NCBI RefSeq assembly: GCF_049705945.1 | Contig: NZ_JBNAMV010000004.1 | Coordinates: 372,001-436,000, forward strand | From: Salarchaeum japonicum_A | GTDB lineage: Archaea > Halobacteriota > Halobacteria > Halobacteriales > Halobacteriaceae | Length of the DNA stretch: 64,000 nt | Direction: 5' to 3' | Shown: positions 34,558 through 42,989 of the stretch, piece after piece | Layout: every line of letters begins with the position of its first letter | Position numbering within the stretch: the first letter of the stretch is position 1 | Translations under genes and position numbers: made by a program | Notes under the pieces: model-generated | Told to the model about the DNA's origin: nothing | What the model saw: only the letters and a program-made list of their open reading frames with translations | The model's database searches: none

Positions 34558-34914
34558 TTACGCGTACTTCGCGACGATGTCCAGCACGTCGTCGAGTTCG
34601 TCGCCGGAGAGCGCGTATCGCTCCTGCGCGAACACCGCGCGGAGTTCGTCCCGACTCCGCGGCAGGAGGTCCGCGACCTTGAACGCCGCCTGCGCTTCGA
34701 GCGTGTCGAGGTCGAGGAGTTCCTCGACGAGTTCTCGGGACTCCTCGGCCTCCAGCACCGCGAACCGGTTCGTGTGCTCGACGGCGCGCGCGAGTTCGTA
34801 CCGGAGTTCCCGGTCCTCGTCGGCGGCGCGCTCGGCCTCGATGTCCTCGAGGAGGGACTTCGCCTCCGACGTGGTGAGGAACTCCTCGTCGAGCGTCTCC
34901 TTGAAGATGGTCAT
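34558..34914 (-). CDS. rpoF: DNA-directed RNA polymerase subunit Rpo4 (F)
   Basis: A 118-residue homologue of RPB4 that with Rpo7 forms the polymerase stalk. The motifs DEEFLTTSEAKSLLEDIEAE and the HRDC-like C-terminal helices (LPRSRDELRAVFAQERYALS) fit. It starts one base after the eL21 stop. Confidence 0.9.
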   Translation of the reverse strand: MTIFKETLDEEFLTTSEAKSLLEDIEAERAADEDRELRYELARAVEHTNRFAVLEAEESRELVEELLDLDTLEAQAAFKVADLLPRSRDELRAVFAQERYALSGDELDDVLDIVAKYA

Positions 34915-34915
34915 G

Positions 34916-35212
34916 CTAGTTCTGCGTCTGCGCGCGGAGGTGCGCGGGGTACGCGAGCACGATCTTCTCCTTGCCGTTGTCGTTGATCTTGACCTTGTAG
35001 GAGCGACCCTGCTCGCCGACGACCTCGCCGGTGAGGCCGCTGAAGCGCGCGTGGAACCGACCGTTCGGCGTGGACGGGTCGATCTTCAGGTGGACTTTCT
35101 GGCCCTCGTCGAACTCGGCGACGGAGCGCTGCGGCGGCGACGTGCCGCGCTCTCGGGGCTTGTTGGAGAGTTTCTTCCGCGTGCTGTTGAGGGGTCCGTT
35201 GGAACTCGGCAT
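34916..35212 (-). CDS. rpl21e: 50S ribosomal protein eL21
   Basis: A 98-residue SH3-like large-subunit protein. Conserved stretches are GPLNSTRKKLSNKPRERGTS and HLKIDPSTPNGRFHARFSGL. It heads the minus-strand operon; a TATA-like TTTTATAAC (35250-35258, reverse strand) lies about 40 bases before the ATG. Confidence 0.95.
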   Translation of the reverse strand: MPSSNGPLNSTRKKLSNKPRERGTSPPQRSVAEFDEGQKVHLKIDPSTPNGRFHARFSGLTGEVVGEQGRSYKVKINDNGKEKIVLAYPAHLRAQTQN

Positions 35213-35335
35213 AGTCGTATGCAGGTTCGTACTTCCGTCGGAGTTATAAAACGCACGCTACGCGTTCGCGTCGGAGACGCCGGCAGTCTCGGGTGGGAGG
35301 GACAGGCCTAACACGAACTCACCCCATCCATCGGT

Positions 35336-36496
35336 ATGGACGACGACGAGCGATTCGAGACGCGCGCCATCCACGCCGGACAGGAACCCGACGAGGAGAC
35401 GGGTGCGTTGATGACGCCCATCTACGCGAACTCCACGTACGAACAGTCCGCGCCCGGCGAGCACACCGGCTACGAGTACAGCAGAACCGGGAATCCGACG
35501 CGGACCGACCTCGAGGACAACCTCGCGGCGCTCGAAGGCGGCGAGTACGGCCGCGCCTTCTCCTCCGGCATGGGCTCCATCAACACCGTGATGAACCTCC
35601 TTGACGCGGGCGACCACGTCGTCACGGGCGACGACGTCTACGGTGGGACGCACCGCCTGTTCACGCAGGTGTACGAGAAGTACGACGTGGAGTTCGACTT
35701 CGTGGACACCACCGACCACGACGCCGTCGCCGACGCGATGCAGGAGAACACGGCACTCCTCTGGGTCGAAACCCCGACGAACCCGCTGATGCGCGTGAAC
35801 GACATCGACGCCCTGAGCGACATCGCACACGAACACGGCGCGCTCTGCGCGGTGGACAACACGTTCGCGACGCCCTACCTCCAGCGGCCGCTCGAACACG
35901 GCGCGGACATCGTCTCGCACTCCCTCACGAAGTACCTCGGCGGCCACAGCGACGTGGTCGGCGGGGCACTCATCACGGACGACGAGGAACTGGACGAGGA
36001 GTTCGGGTTCTACCAGAACTCGGTCGGCGCGACCCCCGGCCCCTTCGACGCCTTTCTCGTCCTCCGCGGGACGAAGACGCTGCCCGTGCGGATGGACCGT
36101 CACTGCGAGAACGCGAACGAACTCGCGCACTGGCTTGAGGCCCACGAGCACGTCGAGAACGTCTACTATCCCGGCCTCGAAAGCCACCGCCAACACGACC
36201 TCGCGGCCGAACAGATGGACGACTTCGGCGGAATGCTCTCCTTCGAACTCGACGCGAGCCTGGACGAGGCGAGCGAGTTCGTCTCCAGCACGGAGGTGTT
36301 CACGCTCGCGGAATCGCTCGGCGGCGTGGAGTCCCTCATCGAACAGCCGGCGGCGATGACGCACGCCGCCATCCCGAAGGAAGAGCGCGAGGCAGCGGGT
36401 CTCACCGACCCGCTCATCCGCGCGAGCGTCGGCATCGAGAACGTCGACGACCTCAAGGCCGACCTCGACCAGGCCATCACGAGCGCGCTCGATTAG
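35336..36496 (+). CDS. metB: cystathionine gamma-synthase/lyase-type PLP enzyme
   Basis: A 386-residue Cys/Met-metabolism PLP enzyme. FETRAIHAGQEPDEETGALM and YEYSRTGNPTR are N-terminal signatures; the PLP lysine is Lys199 in HSLTKYLGGHSD. The C-terminal SLGGVESLIEQPAAMTHA is typical. The family includes cystathionine synthase, cystathionine gamma-lyase and sulfhydrylases, which sequence alone does not separate. It is about 4 kb from the methionine synthase pair, so a methionine role is plausible. Confidence 0.82.
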   Translation: MDDDERFETRAIHAGQEPDEETGALMTPIYANSTYEQSAPGEHTGYEYSRTGNPTRTDLEDNLAALEGGEYGRAFSSGMGSINTVMNLLDAGDHVVTGDDVYGGTHRLFTQVYEKYDVEFDFVDTTDHDAVADAMQENTALLWVETPTNPLMRVNDIDALSDIAHEHGALCAVDNTFATPYLQRPLEHGADIVSHSLTKYLGGHSDVVGGALITDDEELDEEFGFYQNSVGATPGPFDAFLVLRGTKTLPVRMDRHCENANELAHWLEAHEHVENVYYPGLESHRQHDLAAEQMDDFGGMLSFELDASLDEASEFVSSTEVFTLAESLGGVESLIEQPAAMTHAAIPKEEREAAGLTDPLIRASVGIENVDDLKADLDQAITSALD

Positions 36497-36555
36497 GACA
36501 AACCGCTTTTTGACCCTCCGCGGGCTGTTTATCCCGGCAGTTCGTTCCGTCGAGT

Positions 36556-37239
36556 ATGCAGCGACGCGCCCTCCTCACGACGCTCGGCGCGACAGTCGGC
36601 ACGGCCGCGGTCGCCGGAAGCCTCGTCGACGCCGTCGGCAGCGACGACACGACCACCGACCCCAGGCCGGTCGAGACGCCCATCAATGGAACCACGACGG
36701 ACGAGACGACGACCGACGGAACCACGGCCGACGGAACGCCGCCGGCAGGCGAGACGCGGTTCGTCGTCGAGAACGTGGAGGTCGACGCTCTCCCGGTCGG
36801 CGTGGACGCGGACGTGTCGGTGACCGAAACGGCGGACGCGACGACGAGACATCCCGCGACGGTCGAGGTCGCAGTGACGAACACGGCGGACGCCCCGCGG
36901 ACGTGGCGGTTCGGCGCGGTCGTCCCGTGGTCCACGCTCTACGGCGACCGCGTGGACGACGACGCGACCGTCCTTCTCGCGCCCGGCGGCGCGGAGAACG
37001 AGGTCGTCCCGGAGCCGCCACAGAACGACGGATGCTGGCGCGCGACCGACGGCATCGCCACCATTCAAGTCGTGAACGAAGCCGAGTTCGCGCCCGGCGA
37101 AACCCGGAGCGAGACGTACGCGCTGCTCGGCGGTCCGGAGAGCGACTGTCTCACCGCCGCGACCTACCGGTTCGAGAAACCGAACTATCTCGGCCAGATC
37201 GACTGGGGATTCGAGGTGACGCTCGCGGACGCGGTGTAG
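36556..37239 (+). CDS. Tat-exported haloarchaeal protein of unknown function
   Basis: A 227-residue protein. MQRRALLTTLGATVGTAAVA is a twin-arginine type signal, followed by a Thr/Asp-rich linker (about 33-65) and a beta-rich C-terminal domain with two cysteines (GCWRATDG, SDCLTAATY) that could form a disulfide. The body resembles proteins that follow an Ig-like pattern (HPATVEVAVTNTADAPRTWR). No lipobox cysteine is seen. Function unknown. Confidence 0.7.
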   Translation: MQRRALLTTLGATVGTAAVAGSLVDAVGSDDTTTDPRPVETPINGTTTDETTTDGTTADGTPPAGETRFVVENVEVDALPVGVDADVSVTETADATTRHPATVEVAVTNTADAPRTWRFGAVVPWSTLYGDRVDDDATVLLAPGGAENEVVPEPPQNDGCWRATDGIATIQVVNEAEFAPGETRSETYALLGGPESDCLTAATYRFEKPNYLGQIDWGFEVTLADAV

Positions 37240-37275
37240 CGACTACGACGGCGGAAAAACGGGAGAAGCGCGGAC

Positions 37276-37542
37276 TTATATCCGGCCGACTTCGTCAACG
37301 TCGACGGATTCGACGTCGTCGACGTTACGGAACGCGTCCTCGACGGCTTCCGTGCCGCCTGCTTCGTCGGGGATGATGACGGTCGGGAAGAGCGCGATGA
37401 GGCCGAACGCGACGTCCTCGCGGTCCGTCCGCGAAATCTTCGCGCCCTCGGGGAGCGCGTCCTCGAGGCGGTCAGTGAGGTCGTCGAGGTCGACTTCGGG
37501 GCTCTGCGGCATGACCTTGATGCGGGCGGCGACCTTCCCCAT
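37276..37542 (-). CDS. ef1b: translation elongation factor 1-beta
   Basis: An 88-residue archaeal aEF1B, the nucleotide-exchange factor for aEF1A. VAARIKVMPQSPEVDLDDLT and VAFGLIALFPTVIIPDEAGG are family motifs. It follows the zinc-ribbon mini-protein by two bases, the usual archaeal pair. Confidence 0.93.
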   Translation of the reverse strand: MGKVAARIKVMPQSPEVDLDDLTDRLEDALPEGAKISRTDREDVAFGLIALFPTVIIPDEAGGTEAVEDAFRNVDDVESVDVDEVGRI

Positions 37543-37544
37543 CG

Positions 37545-37724
37545 TTACGGCCCCCGGAACCCGCAGTCAGGACACTCGTAGAGGTTGCTCTGCTTTCGGC
37601 ACTTCGAGCAGCGGTAGATCTGCTGGCCACAGTCCGGGCACTTGAACGAGGCTGCGGTCGTGCCGGAGATGTTGATTCCGCAGGAGACGCACTTGCGCGC
37701 CTGCCGGGTCTCTGATTCGCTCAT
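37545..37724 (-). CDS. two-zinc-ribbon mini-protein (HVO_2753-like)
   Basis: A 59-residue protein with four CxxC motifs (CVSCG, CPDCG, CSKC, CPDCG), enough for two zinc sites. Proteins of this type are conserved next to aEF1B in archaea, and the Haloferax member was reported to affect swarming and biofilm formation. The ATG at 37724 was taken because the Cys pattern begins nine codons later; a much longer in-frame ORF upstream is spurious. Confidence 0.85.
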   Translation of the reverse strand: MSESETRQARKCVSCGINISGTTAASFKCPDCGQQIYRCSKCRKQSNLYECPDCGFRGP

Positions 37725-37770
37725 ACTCGGGTTAGTCGCGGGAGCAGTTTTAACGGTTGTCCTTTCCGCG

Positions 37771-38334
37771 CTAGCTTCCGGGGAGGATGTCACCGAGTGC
37801 CGCGCCGATAGCCATCGGGAAGAACGCGGCGACGCACGCGCCGAGTGCGACGACGGGGTCGGCCCAGTCGACGCGCCCCCACGCGGTAAGGATGACGACG
37901 GCGGTTGCGGCGGAGATGCTGATAACGCCGATGAACCGCCGGGGAGCGAACCCAAGGAGAGGGTCCTTGATGCGGACGTCCTGGATGTCGGCGACGTAGA
38001 GGACGCCGTAGACGACGACGAGTGTCGCGGCGACGGTGCCGGCGAGGAAGACCGGCTGAGTAGCGAAGAACTCGCCGACCTCGGTGGTGCCGCCCTCGAC
38101 GGCCATCGGGATGCCGAACAGGAGGCTGCCGAAGATTGTTTCGGCGATGTCGGCGGTGTCGTACCCGCGGATGACGTTCCCGAACGCGCCGCGGTCTTCG
38201 AGGTACGCGACCTCCTCCTCCACGTCCTCGGCGGCGTCGAGCGCGGCGGCCACCCGTTCGCGCGCGTCCTCGTCCACCGTGGCTTCGAGGGCTTCGAGTT
38301 CGTCGAACAGCTGGTCGAGTTCGCGCTCCGGCAT
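37771..38334 (-). CDS. haloarchaeal integral membrane protein (DUF2391-like)
   Basis: A 187-residue protein with a charged N-terminal coiled-coil-like part (MPERELDQLFDELEALEATV) and about four or five membrane helices. FGSLLFGIPMAVEGGTTEVG and ISISAATAVVILTAWGRVDW resemble proteins I know as DUF2391; the family label is from memory. Function unknown. It diverges from the YwbE-like gene. Confidence 0.65.
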   Translation of the reverse strand: MPERELDQLFDELEALEATVDEDARERVAAALDAAEDVEEEVAYLEDRGAFGNVIRGYDTADIAETIFGSLLFGIPMAVEGGTTEVGEFFATQPVFLAGTVAATLVVVYGVLYVADIQDVRIKDPLLGFAPRRFIGVISISAATAVVILTAWGRVDWADPVVALGACVAAFFPMAIGAALGDILPGS

Positions 38335-38408
38335 GCGTTGGGCAAGGCGGGCGTTCGGTATGAATCTTGGCCGCCACGTTCTTTCCAGTGGCGTCGAACA
38401 CTCCGGGT

Positions 38409-38618
38409 ATGCCCGAGTATCCACACCCACGAAAGCTGGAGCGCGGGATGACTGTCGAAATCGAACAAGGCCACGACAAGGAGCCGATTCGCGGCGAGGT
38501 CGCGACCGTGCTCGGCAAGGCGGAGCCGAACGGCGCGGACGTGAAGCTGAAGTCCGGCGTGGAGGGCCGCGTGCGCCGCATCGTCCCCTCCGATGGCGGG
38601 CGCGAACAGCCGCGGTAA
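38409..38618 (+). CDS. YwbE-family small protein
   Basis: A 69-residue basic/OB-like protein (LERGMTVEIEQGHDKEPIRG, then VKLKSGVEGRVRRIV) matching the YwbE/DUF2196 family, whose role is not known. The ATG at 38409 was preferred to one 14 codons upstream because the family starts at MPEYPHPRKL. Confidence 0.75.
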   Translation: MPEYPHPRKLERGMTVEIEQGHDKEPIRGEVATVLGKAEPNGADVKLKSGVEGRVRRIVPSDGGREQPR

Positions 38619-38628
38619 GCGAAGACGT

Positions 38629-38640
38629 AGGTTTTTACGC
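38629..38640 (+). promoter_or_regulatory. TATA-like element of the Nop5-fibrillarin operon
   Basis: TAGGTTTTTACG lies about 25-30 bases before the nop5 ATG at 38662, fitting a nearly leaderless transcript. Confidence 0.45.
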
Positions 38641-38661
38641 GGACGGCGTGCAGTCCAGTGT

Positions 38662-39492
38662 ATGACGCAGGGATGGTTCGCGAGCGGTGACGCCGACGAC
38701 GTGGGTGCGCTCTCGGCGAGCGTTCGCAAGGGGTCGGCGGACGCGCCCGCGGACTGGCCGAACGAGGCGGTATCGGCTGGGTTCGCGGAGAGCCCGGACG
38801 AGTACTACGACGCGCTCCACGCCGCGACGGTGGCGGCCGCGCGAACGGAGGTTCGGGAGCGCGAGCGCGCGAGCGACCAGCAGTTGGTGCACGCGGTCCG
38901 CGGCGTCGCGGACCTCACGGACACCGTGAACGAACTCGCGGAGCGCGTTGCCGAGTGGGCGGGAAGCCTGTTCGACGAGTCCGGGACGGGCGTCGAGTAC
39001 GCTCGGGAGGTCGCGGCGCGCGACCCCGAGGACGTGACGGAGGAGCGCGTGGTGTCGCTCGCGGAGCGCGTGCGCGACCTGGCGAACGAGCGCGCGGACC
39101 TCGAAGCGTACGTGGAGGAGCAGGCGCGTGTGGTCGCGCCGAACCTCTCGATGCTCGCCGGGCCGACGCTCGCGGCGCAGCTCGTCGAGCAGGCGGGCGG
39201 CCTGGAGTCGCTCGCGAAGATGCCGTCCGGCACGGTGCAGGTGCTCGGAGCGGAGGACGCGCTGTTCGCGCACCTCCGCGGGCACGCGCCGTCCCCGAAG
39301 CACGGCGTCATCTACGTCCACGAGTACGTCCGTGGGACGCGCCCCGAAGAGCGCGGGTCGGCCGCGCGGGCGCTCGCCGGAAAGCTGAGCATCGCGGCGC
39401 GCATCGACCACTACGCGGGCGACCGGCGGCCCGAACTCGAGGACGAACTGGACGAGCGCATCGAGCGCATTCGCTCGCGGGGTGACGAATGA
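38662..39492 (+). CDS. nop5: Nop5 (Nop56/58) core protein of C/D-box RNPs
   Basis: A 276-residue NOP-domain scaffold of the box C/D methylation RNP that links L7Ae-bound guide RNA to fibrillarin. The NOP domain includes VVAPNLSMLAGPTLAAQLVE and MPSGTVQVLGAEDALFAHLR with HGVIYVHEYV. The ATG at 38662 was preferred to one 23 codons upstream that precedes the promoter. It overlaps the fibrillarin start by four bases. Confidence 0.93.
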   Translation: MTQGWFASGDADDVGALSASVRKGSADAPADWPNEAVSAGFAESPDEYYDALHAATVAAARTEVRERERASDQQLVHAVRGVADLTDTVNELAERVAEWAGSLFDESGTGVEYAREVAARDPEDVTEERVVSLAERVRDLANERADLEAYVEEQARVVAPNLSMLAGPTLAAQLVEQAGGLESLAKMPSGTVQVLGAEDALFAHLRGHAPSPKHGVIYVHEYVRGTRPEERGSAARALAGKLSIAARIDHYAGDRRPELEDELDERIERIRSRGDE

Positions 39493-40124
39493 GTCTCCCC
39501 GACGGCGTCGAGCGGCGCGCGTTCGACGGAAACGAGGAGGAGTGGCTGGCGACCCGCGGCGAACCGGCCTACGGCGAACCCGTCGCGGACGGCTGGCGGC
39601 GCTGGAACCCGAACCGCTCGAAACTGGGCGCGATGTTCGAACACGAGATGGAGACGGGGCTCGCGGGCGGCGAGACGGTGCTCTACCTCGGTGCGGCGAA
39701 CGGCACGACCGTGAGTCACGTCGCGGACTTCGCGGGACCGACGTATGCCGTGGAGTTCGCGCCCCGGCCCGTCCGCGACCTGCTCGACGTGGCCGAATCC
39801 CGGCCGCGGTTGTTCCCGCTCCTGAAGGACGCGCGGAAGCCGGCGACGTACGCGCACGTCGTCGAGGCGGACGTGGACGCCGTGGTGCAGGACGTGGCGA
39901 CCCGCGGACAGGCGCGCGTCGCGACCGAGAACGCCGAGTTCCTCGCGGACGACGGCCGATTGGTCGCCGCGTTCAAGGCGCGCAGCGAGGACGTGACCCG
40001 TGACCCCGCGGACGTGTTCGACGACGTGCTCGCCGACCTCGAATCCGCCTATGAGGTCCTGGAGACCCAGCGCCTCGAACCCTATCACGCCGACCACCTC
40101 GGCGTGGTCGCGCGACCGAAGTAG
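39489..40124 (+). CDS. flpA: fibrillarin (rRNA 2'-O-methyltransferase)
   Basis: A 211-residue SAM-dependent methyltransferase guided by box C/D RNAs. RRWNPNRSKLGAM and the SAM motif VLYLGAANGTTVSHVADF are diagnostic, with VYAVEFAPRPVRDLL-like and EADVDAVVQDVATRGQARVA following. Coupled to Nop5. Confidence 0.94.
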   Translation: MSLPDGVERRAFDGNEEEWLATRGEPAYGEPVADGWRRWNPNRSKLGAMFEHEMETGLAGGETVLYLGAANGTTVSHVADFAGPTYAVEFAPRPVRDLLDVAESRPRLFPLLKDARKPATYAHVVEADVDAVVQDVATRGQARVATENAEFLADDGRLVAAFKARSEDVTRDPADVFDDVLADLESAYEVLETQRLEPYHADHLGVVARPK

Positions 40125-40195
40125 GGCGTGGACGTGCGGCGGGTGCTCGCCGGCATCCGGGCTTATTTATTCGCGGCCGAAGAACGGACGAGCGA

Positions 40196-41266
40196 ATGGT
40201 AACGGGTTCGCGGGACGCGTTCACGGAACTCGGGACGCTCGGCGTCGAGGAGGAGTTCTTCGTGGTCGACGAGTCGGGCGTACCGACCGCGGGGAGCGAC
40301 CAGTTGGTGTACGACGGCGACCCGCCGGCGTTGCTCGACGACCGCCTCGACCACGAACTGTTCAAGTTCGTGGTGGAGACGCAGACGCCGCGCCTCGACG
40401 GCCTCGCGGACGCGAGCGACGCGATTCGGGATGTCCGTGAGGCGCTCGTGGAGTACGCGGAGTCGCACGGGCTCGGCATCGCGGCCGCCGGCCTGCATCC
40501 GGGCGCTCGGTGGCGCGAGCACGAGCACGCGGAGAAACCGCGGTATCGCTCGCAGTTGGAGCGCATCCAGTACCCACAGCACCGGAACACGACCGCGGGC
40601 CTCCACGTCCACGTCGGCGTGGACGACCCGGACAAGGCGGTGTGGGTGGCGAACGAGATCCGCTGGTACCTGCCCGTGATGCTCGCGTTATCCGCGAACT
40701 CGCCGTTCTGGAACGGGTTCGACACGGGGCTGGCGTCGGCGCGCGCGAAGGTCTTCGAGAACCTCCCGAACACGGGGATGCCAACCGCGTTCACGGACTA
40801 CGACGCGTTCGAGGCGTACGAGCGCCGGATGGTCGAGGACGGGAGCATCGAGGACCGCGGCGAACTCTGGTTCGACGTGCGCCCGCACTCGGGCCACGGA
40901 ACGGTCGAAATCCGCGCGCCGGACGGCCAGCACGACCCCGCGGTCGTGGAGGCGTTCGTGGAGTACACGCACGCGCTCGTCGTCGATTTCGCGGAGCGCT
41001 ACGAGGACGGCGAACCGGGGACGGACGTTCGGCGGGAACTCCTGGACGAGAACAAGTGGCGGGCGCTTCGCCACGGACACGACGCGTCCTTCCTCGAACC
41101 CGCGGGCGGCGTCATCGAACTCGGGGAGGTCGTGGAGCGGGAGGCGGACCGACTCGGCGTCTCGGGCATCCGGGACGTGTACGACCGGGAGAGCGGGGCT
41201 GCGCGACAGCGACGCATCCGTGAGGAAGACGGTGCTGGCGCGCTCTACGACTCGATTCGGCTCTGA
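40196..41266 (+). CDS. gshA: glutamate--cysteine ligase (GCS2 type)
   Basis: A 356-residue GCS2-family ligase that makes gamma-glutamylcysteine, the main low-molecular-weight thiol of haloarchaea. TLGVEEEFFVVDE is the N-terminal signature, TAGLHVHVGVDDPDKAVWV the central one, and WFDVRPHSGHGTVEIRAPDG the C-terminal one. A TATA-like CTTATTTATT lies about 25-30 bases before the ATG. Confidence 0.88.
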   Translation: MVTGSRDAFTELGTLGVEEEFFVVDESGVPTAGSDQLVYDGDPPALLDDRLDHELFKFVVETQTPRLDGLADASDAIRDVREALVEYAESHGLGIAAAGLHPGARWREHEHAEKPRYRSQLERIQYPQHRNTTAGLHVHVGVDDPDKAVWVANEIRWYLPVMLALSANSPFWNGFDTGLASARAKVFENLPNTGMPTAFTDYDAFEAYERRMVEDGSIEDRGELWFDVRPHSGHGTVEIRAPDGQHDPAVVEAFVEYTHALVVDFAERYEDGEPGTDVRRELLDENKWRALRHGHDASFLEPAGGVIELGEVVEREADRLGVSGIRDVYDRESGAARQRRIREEDGAGALYDSIRL

Positions 41267-41315
41267 GCAAAGCGTTTTAATCGCTGGACGACTTTCGTCG
41301 GGCAAGAGGCGACAC

Positions 41316-41789
41316 ATGTCTGATTCAGAGGACAGCGAGGACGCCCGGAACGCCCGGGACCGAGCGAAGGCCGGATTCGACGACCGCGTGGTGAACATCC
41401 TCTCGTGGGTGCTCGACACGGAGACGCGTGCGAAGATCTACGTCTACCTCCGCCAGCACCCGAACAGCACGAGCGAGGAAATCGCGGAAGGCACCGGACT
41501 CTACCCGAGCACCGTCCGGGAGGCGCTCGCGGAGTTGAACGACGAGGACACCGTGGACCGGCGGAAGCGCGAGAGCGAGGGCGCGGGCAACAATCCCTAC
41601 GAGTACACGGCGATCGCGCCGAGCGACCTCGTCGGCGGCGTCGTCGGGCGCGTGCAGGACGAACTGAACACCGTGTTCAACCTCGACACGTACCTCGGCG
41701 GCGACCAGGACGCGGCGGACGAGAACGAACCAGTGCACATCGAGGTAGAAGGGACGGAGGACGCGGAGCAGGAGAACCCCAACCGATAA
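41316..41789 (+). CDS. winged-helix DNA-binding regulator
   Basis: A 157-residue protein. Residues about 40-95 form a winged helix (RAKIYVYLRQHPNSTSEEIA, then TGLYPSTVREALAELNDEDT with the recognition helix). The C-terminal third is acidic and probably disordered. The ATG at 41316 was chosen because the 32-codon extension to 41220 lies within gshA. Target genes are unknown; gshA just upstream is a candidate by position only. Confidence 0.75.
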   Translation: MSDSEDSEDARNARDRAKAGFDDRVVNILSWVLDTETRAKIYVYLRQHPNSTSEEIAEGTGLYPSTVREALAELNDEDTVDRRKRESEGAGNNPYEYTAIAPSDLVGGVVGRVQDELNTVFNLDTYLGGDQDAADENEPVHIEVEGTEDAEQENPNR

Positions 41790-41814
41790 ACGCGCGCGGC
41801 GTTTCCCCCGGGAT

Positions 41815-42306
41815 ATGGACGTGGCCCTCGGCGGGACGTTCGACCCTATTCACGACGGCCATCGCGCGCTCTTCGAGCGTGCGTTCGAACTCGGTGACGT
41901 TACCGTCGGGCTGACGAGCGACGACCTCGCGCCGAAGACCCGCGTAGAGGAGCGGTACGTGCGGCCGTTCGCGGAGCGGAAGGCCGACCTCGAACGCGAA
42001 CTCTCTCGGTTTGCCGACGAGTACGACCGCGAGTTCGACGTACGGAAACTGGACGAACCGACCGGTATCGCGGCGACGGAGGAGAAGTTCGACGTGCTCA
42101 TCGTCTCCCCGGAGACGGAGGCGGGCGCAGAGCGCATCAACGAACTCCGGGCGGAACGCGGGTTCGACCCGCTCGACATCGAGGTCGTCGACCACGTGAC
42201 GGCGGACGACGGCGACGTCATCTCCTCGACGCGCATCGTGAAGGGCGAAATCGACGAGCACGGAACCGTCACGCCCGAACGCGAGGGGCGGGCGCAGGAA
42301 CAGTAG
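41815..42306 (+). CDS. coaD: archaeal phosphopantetheine adenylyltransferase
   Basis: A 163-residue nucleotidyltransferase of coenzyme A synthesis. VALGGTFDPIHDGHRALFER carries the T/HxGH motif, and the late ISSTRIVKGEID matches the ISSTxI motif of the family. The archaeal enzyme is only distantly related to bacterial CoaD. Convergent with the TFB-like gene, one base apart. Confidence 0.9.
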   Translation: MDVALGGTFDPIHDGHRALFERAFELGDVTVGLTSDDLAPKTRVEERYVRPFAERKADLERELSRFADEYDREFDVRKLDEPTGIAATEEKFDVLIVSPETEAGAERINELRAERGFDPLDIEVVDHVTADDGDVISSTRIVKGEIDEHGTVTPEREGRAQEQ

Positions 42307-42307
42307 A

Positions 42308-42616
42308 CTACCAGTCCGGCGCGTCGAACCCGGCTTCCTCGACCAAGTCCTTCCATTTTCCTTGCACGGAGAGCCGTGACACTCCCGCGGCGTCCGCGAC
42401 TCGTGACTGGGAGCGCTGGTCGCCCGCGATGAGCGCGCCCGCGTACACGCTCGCCGCGAGCGCCGCCTGCTTCGAGCGGTCCTCGTCCGGGAGCGTGGAC
42501 AGGAAGATGTCGTGTGCGTTCGACCGCGCACTACTTTCGAGTTCCAGTCGGTCCGCGACCGCGTCGAGTTCCGCGAGCCACTCCCGTTGGTCCACCTCGT
42601 CGCCCGCCCGGTACAT
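42308..42616 (-). CDS. single-cyclin-domain TFB-related protein
   Basis: A 102-residue protein equivalent to one TFIIB cyclin repeat: helices around DEDRSKQAALAASVYAGALI and the TFB-like VADAAGVSRLSVQGKWKDL. There is no zinc ribbon, B-finger or second cyclin repeat, so it is about a third of a normal TFB. It could act as a regulator by competing for TBP or DNA; this is inference. Confidence 0.7.
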   Translation of the reverse strand: MYRAGDEVDQREWLAELDAVADRLELESSARSNAHDIFLSTLPDEDRSKQAALAASVYAGALIAGDQRSQSRVADAAGVSRLSVQGKWKDLVEEAGFDAPDW

Positions 42617-42698
42617 ACCCCGGATTGGGCGTTCCCGAATTTAAACCCACGGAGGGATGCGTTACGTACTTGTGGGGGACGCGGCTACCGACGAACGC

Positions 42699-42783
42699 GC
42701 GCGGGTCGCCAAGCCAGGCCAAAGGCGTAGCGCTTAGGACGCTATGGTGTAGACCTTCGCCGGTTCGAATCCGGTCCCGCGCA
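42699..42783 (+). tRNA. tRNA-Leu (anticodon TAG)
   Basis: Acceptor GCGCGGG pairs with CCCGCGC (42776-42782), discriminator A42783. The anticodon stem TAGCG/CGCTA encloses CTTAGGA with TAG at 42735-42737. It has a long variable arm, and the T arm is GCCGG-TTCGAAT-CCGGT with a terminal mismatch-tolerant pair. A strong inverted repeat follows it. Confidence 0.94.
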
Positions 42784-42790
42784 CTTTCTG

Positions 42791-42822
42791 TCCGAGCGAC
42801 GCGAGGACGAAAGTCGCTCGGA
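42791..42822 (+). terminator. inverted repeat after tRNA-Leu(TAG)
   Basis: TCCGAGCGAC (42791-42800) pairs exactly with GTCGCTCGGA (42813-42822), starting eight bases after the tRNA. It may end or protect the tRNA transcript. Confidence 0.4.
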
Positions 42823-42867
42823 GCGGATTCTGAACTCAGTTAGACGAACGGAGTGAGTCTGACGATA

Positions 42868-42880
42868 GTTCGAATCCGGT
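42868..42880 (+). repeat. second copy of the tRNA-Leu T-arm sequence
   Basis: GTTCGAATCCGGT repeats exactly the 13 bases at 42763-42775 in the T arm of tRNA-Leu(TAG), 105 bases apart. Such partial tRNA copies are left at attachment sites by integrated elements. No integrase gene remains nearby, so this may be a scar; 13 bases also allow chance. Confidence 0.35.
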
Positions 42881-42967
42881 TCTGGGTGAGGAACGACATA
42901 GAGTGAGTGGTTCGGTGTGCGTGTTGGGCGAGTTTTAGGCTCGCCAAATTTTCGAAAGTGCTTTAGT

Positions 42968-42985
42968 GTTTAGGTTGGCCTAAAC
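42968..42985 (+). promoter_or_regulatory. DtxR/SirR-type iron box
   Basis: GTTTAGG-TTGG-CCTAAAC is a perfect palindrome with 7-base arms, close to the DtxR/IdeR consensus TTAGGTTAGCCTAA that haloarchaeal Idr/SirR regulators also use. It lies four bases before an ATG at 42990 and follows a TATA-like CTTTAG, so a bound iron-repressor would block initiation. It controls the remnant siderophore-binding gene and the FAD protein. Confidence 0.65.
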
Positions 42986-42989
42986 GAGT

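Noticed and set aside
33104..35311. 735-residue plus-strand reading opposite ksgA to rpl21e
   Set aside because: Shadow of several well-supported genes on the minus strand.
37545..38729. 394-residue reverse reading ending in the zinc-ribbon mini-protein
   Set aside because: Only the last 59 codons match a family; the rest is out-of-frame relative to the membrane-protein gene.
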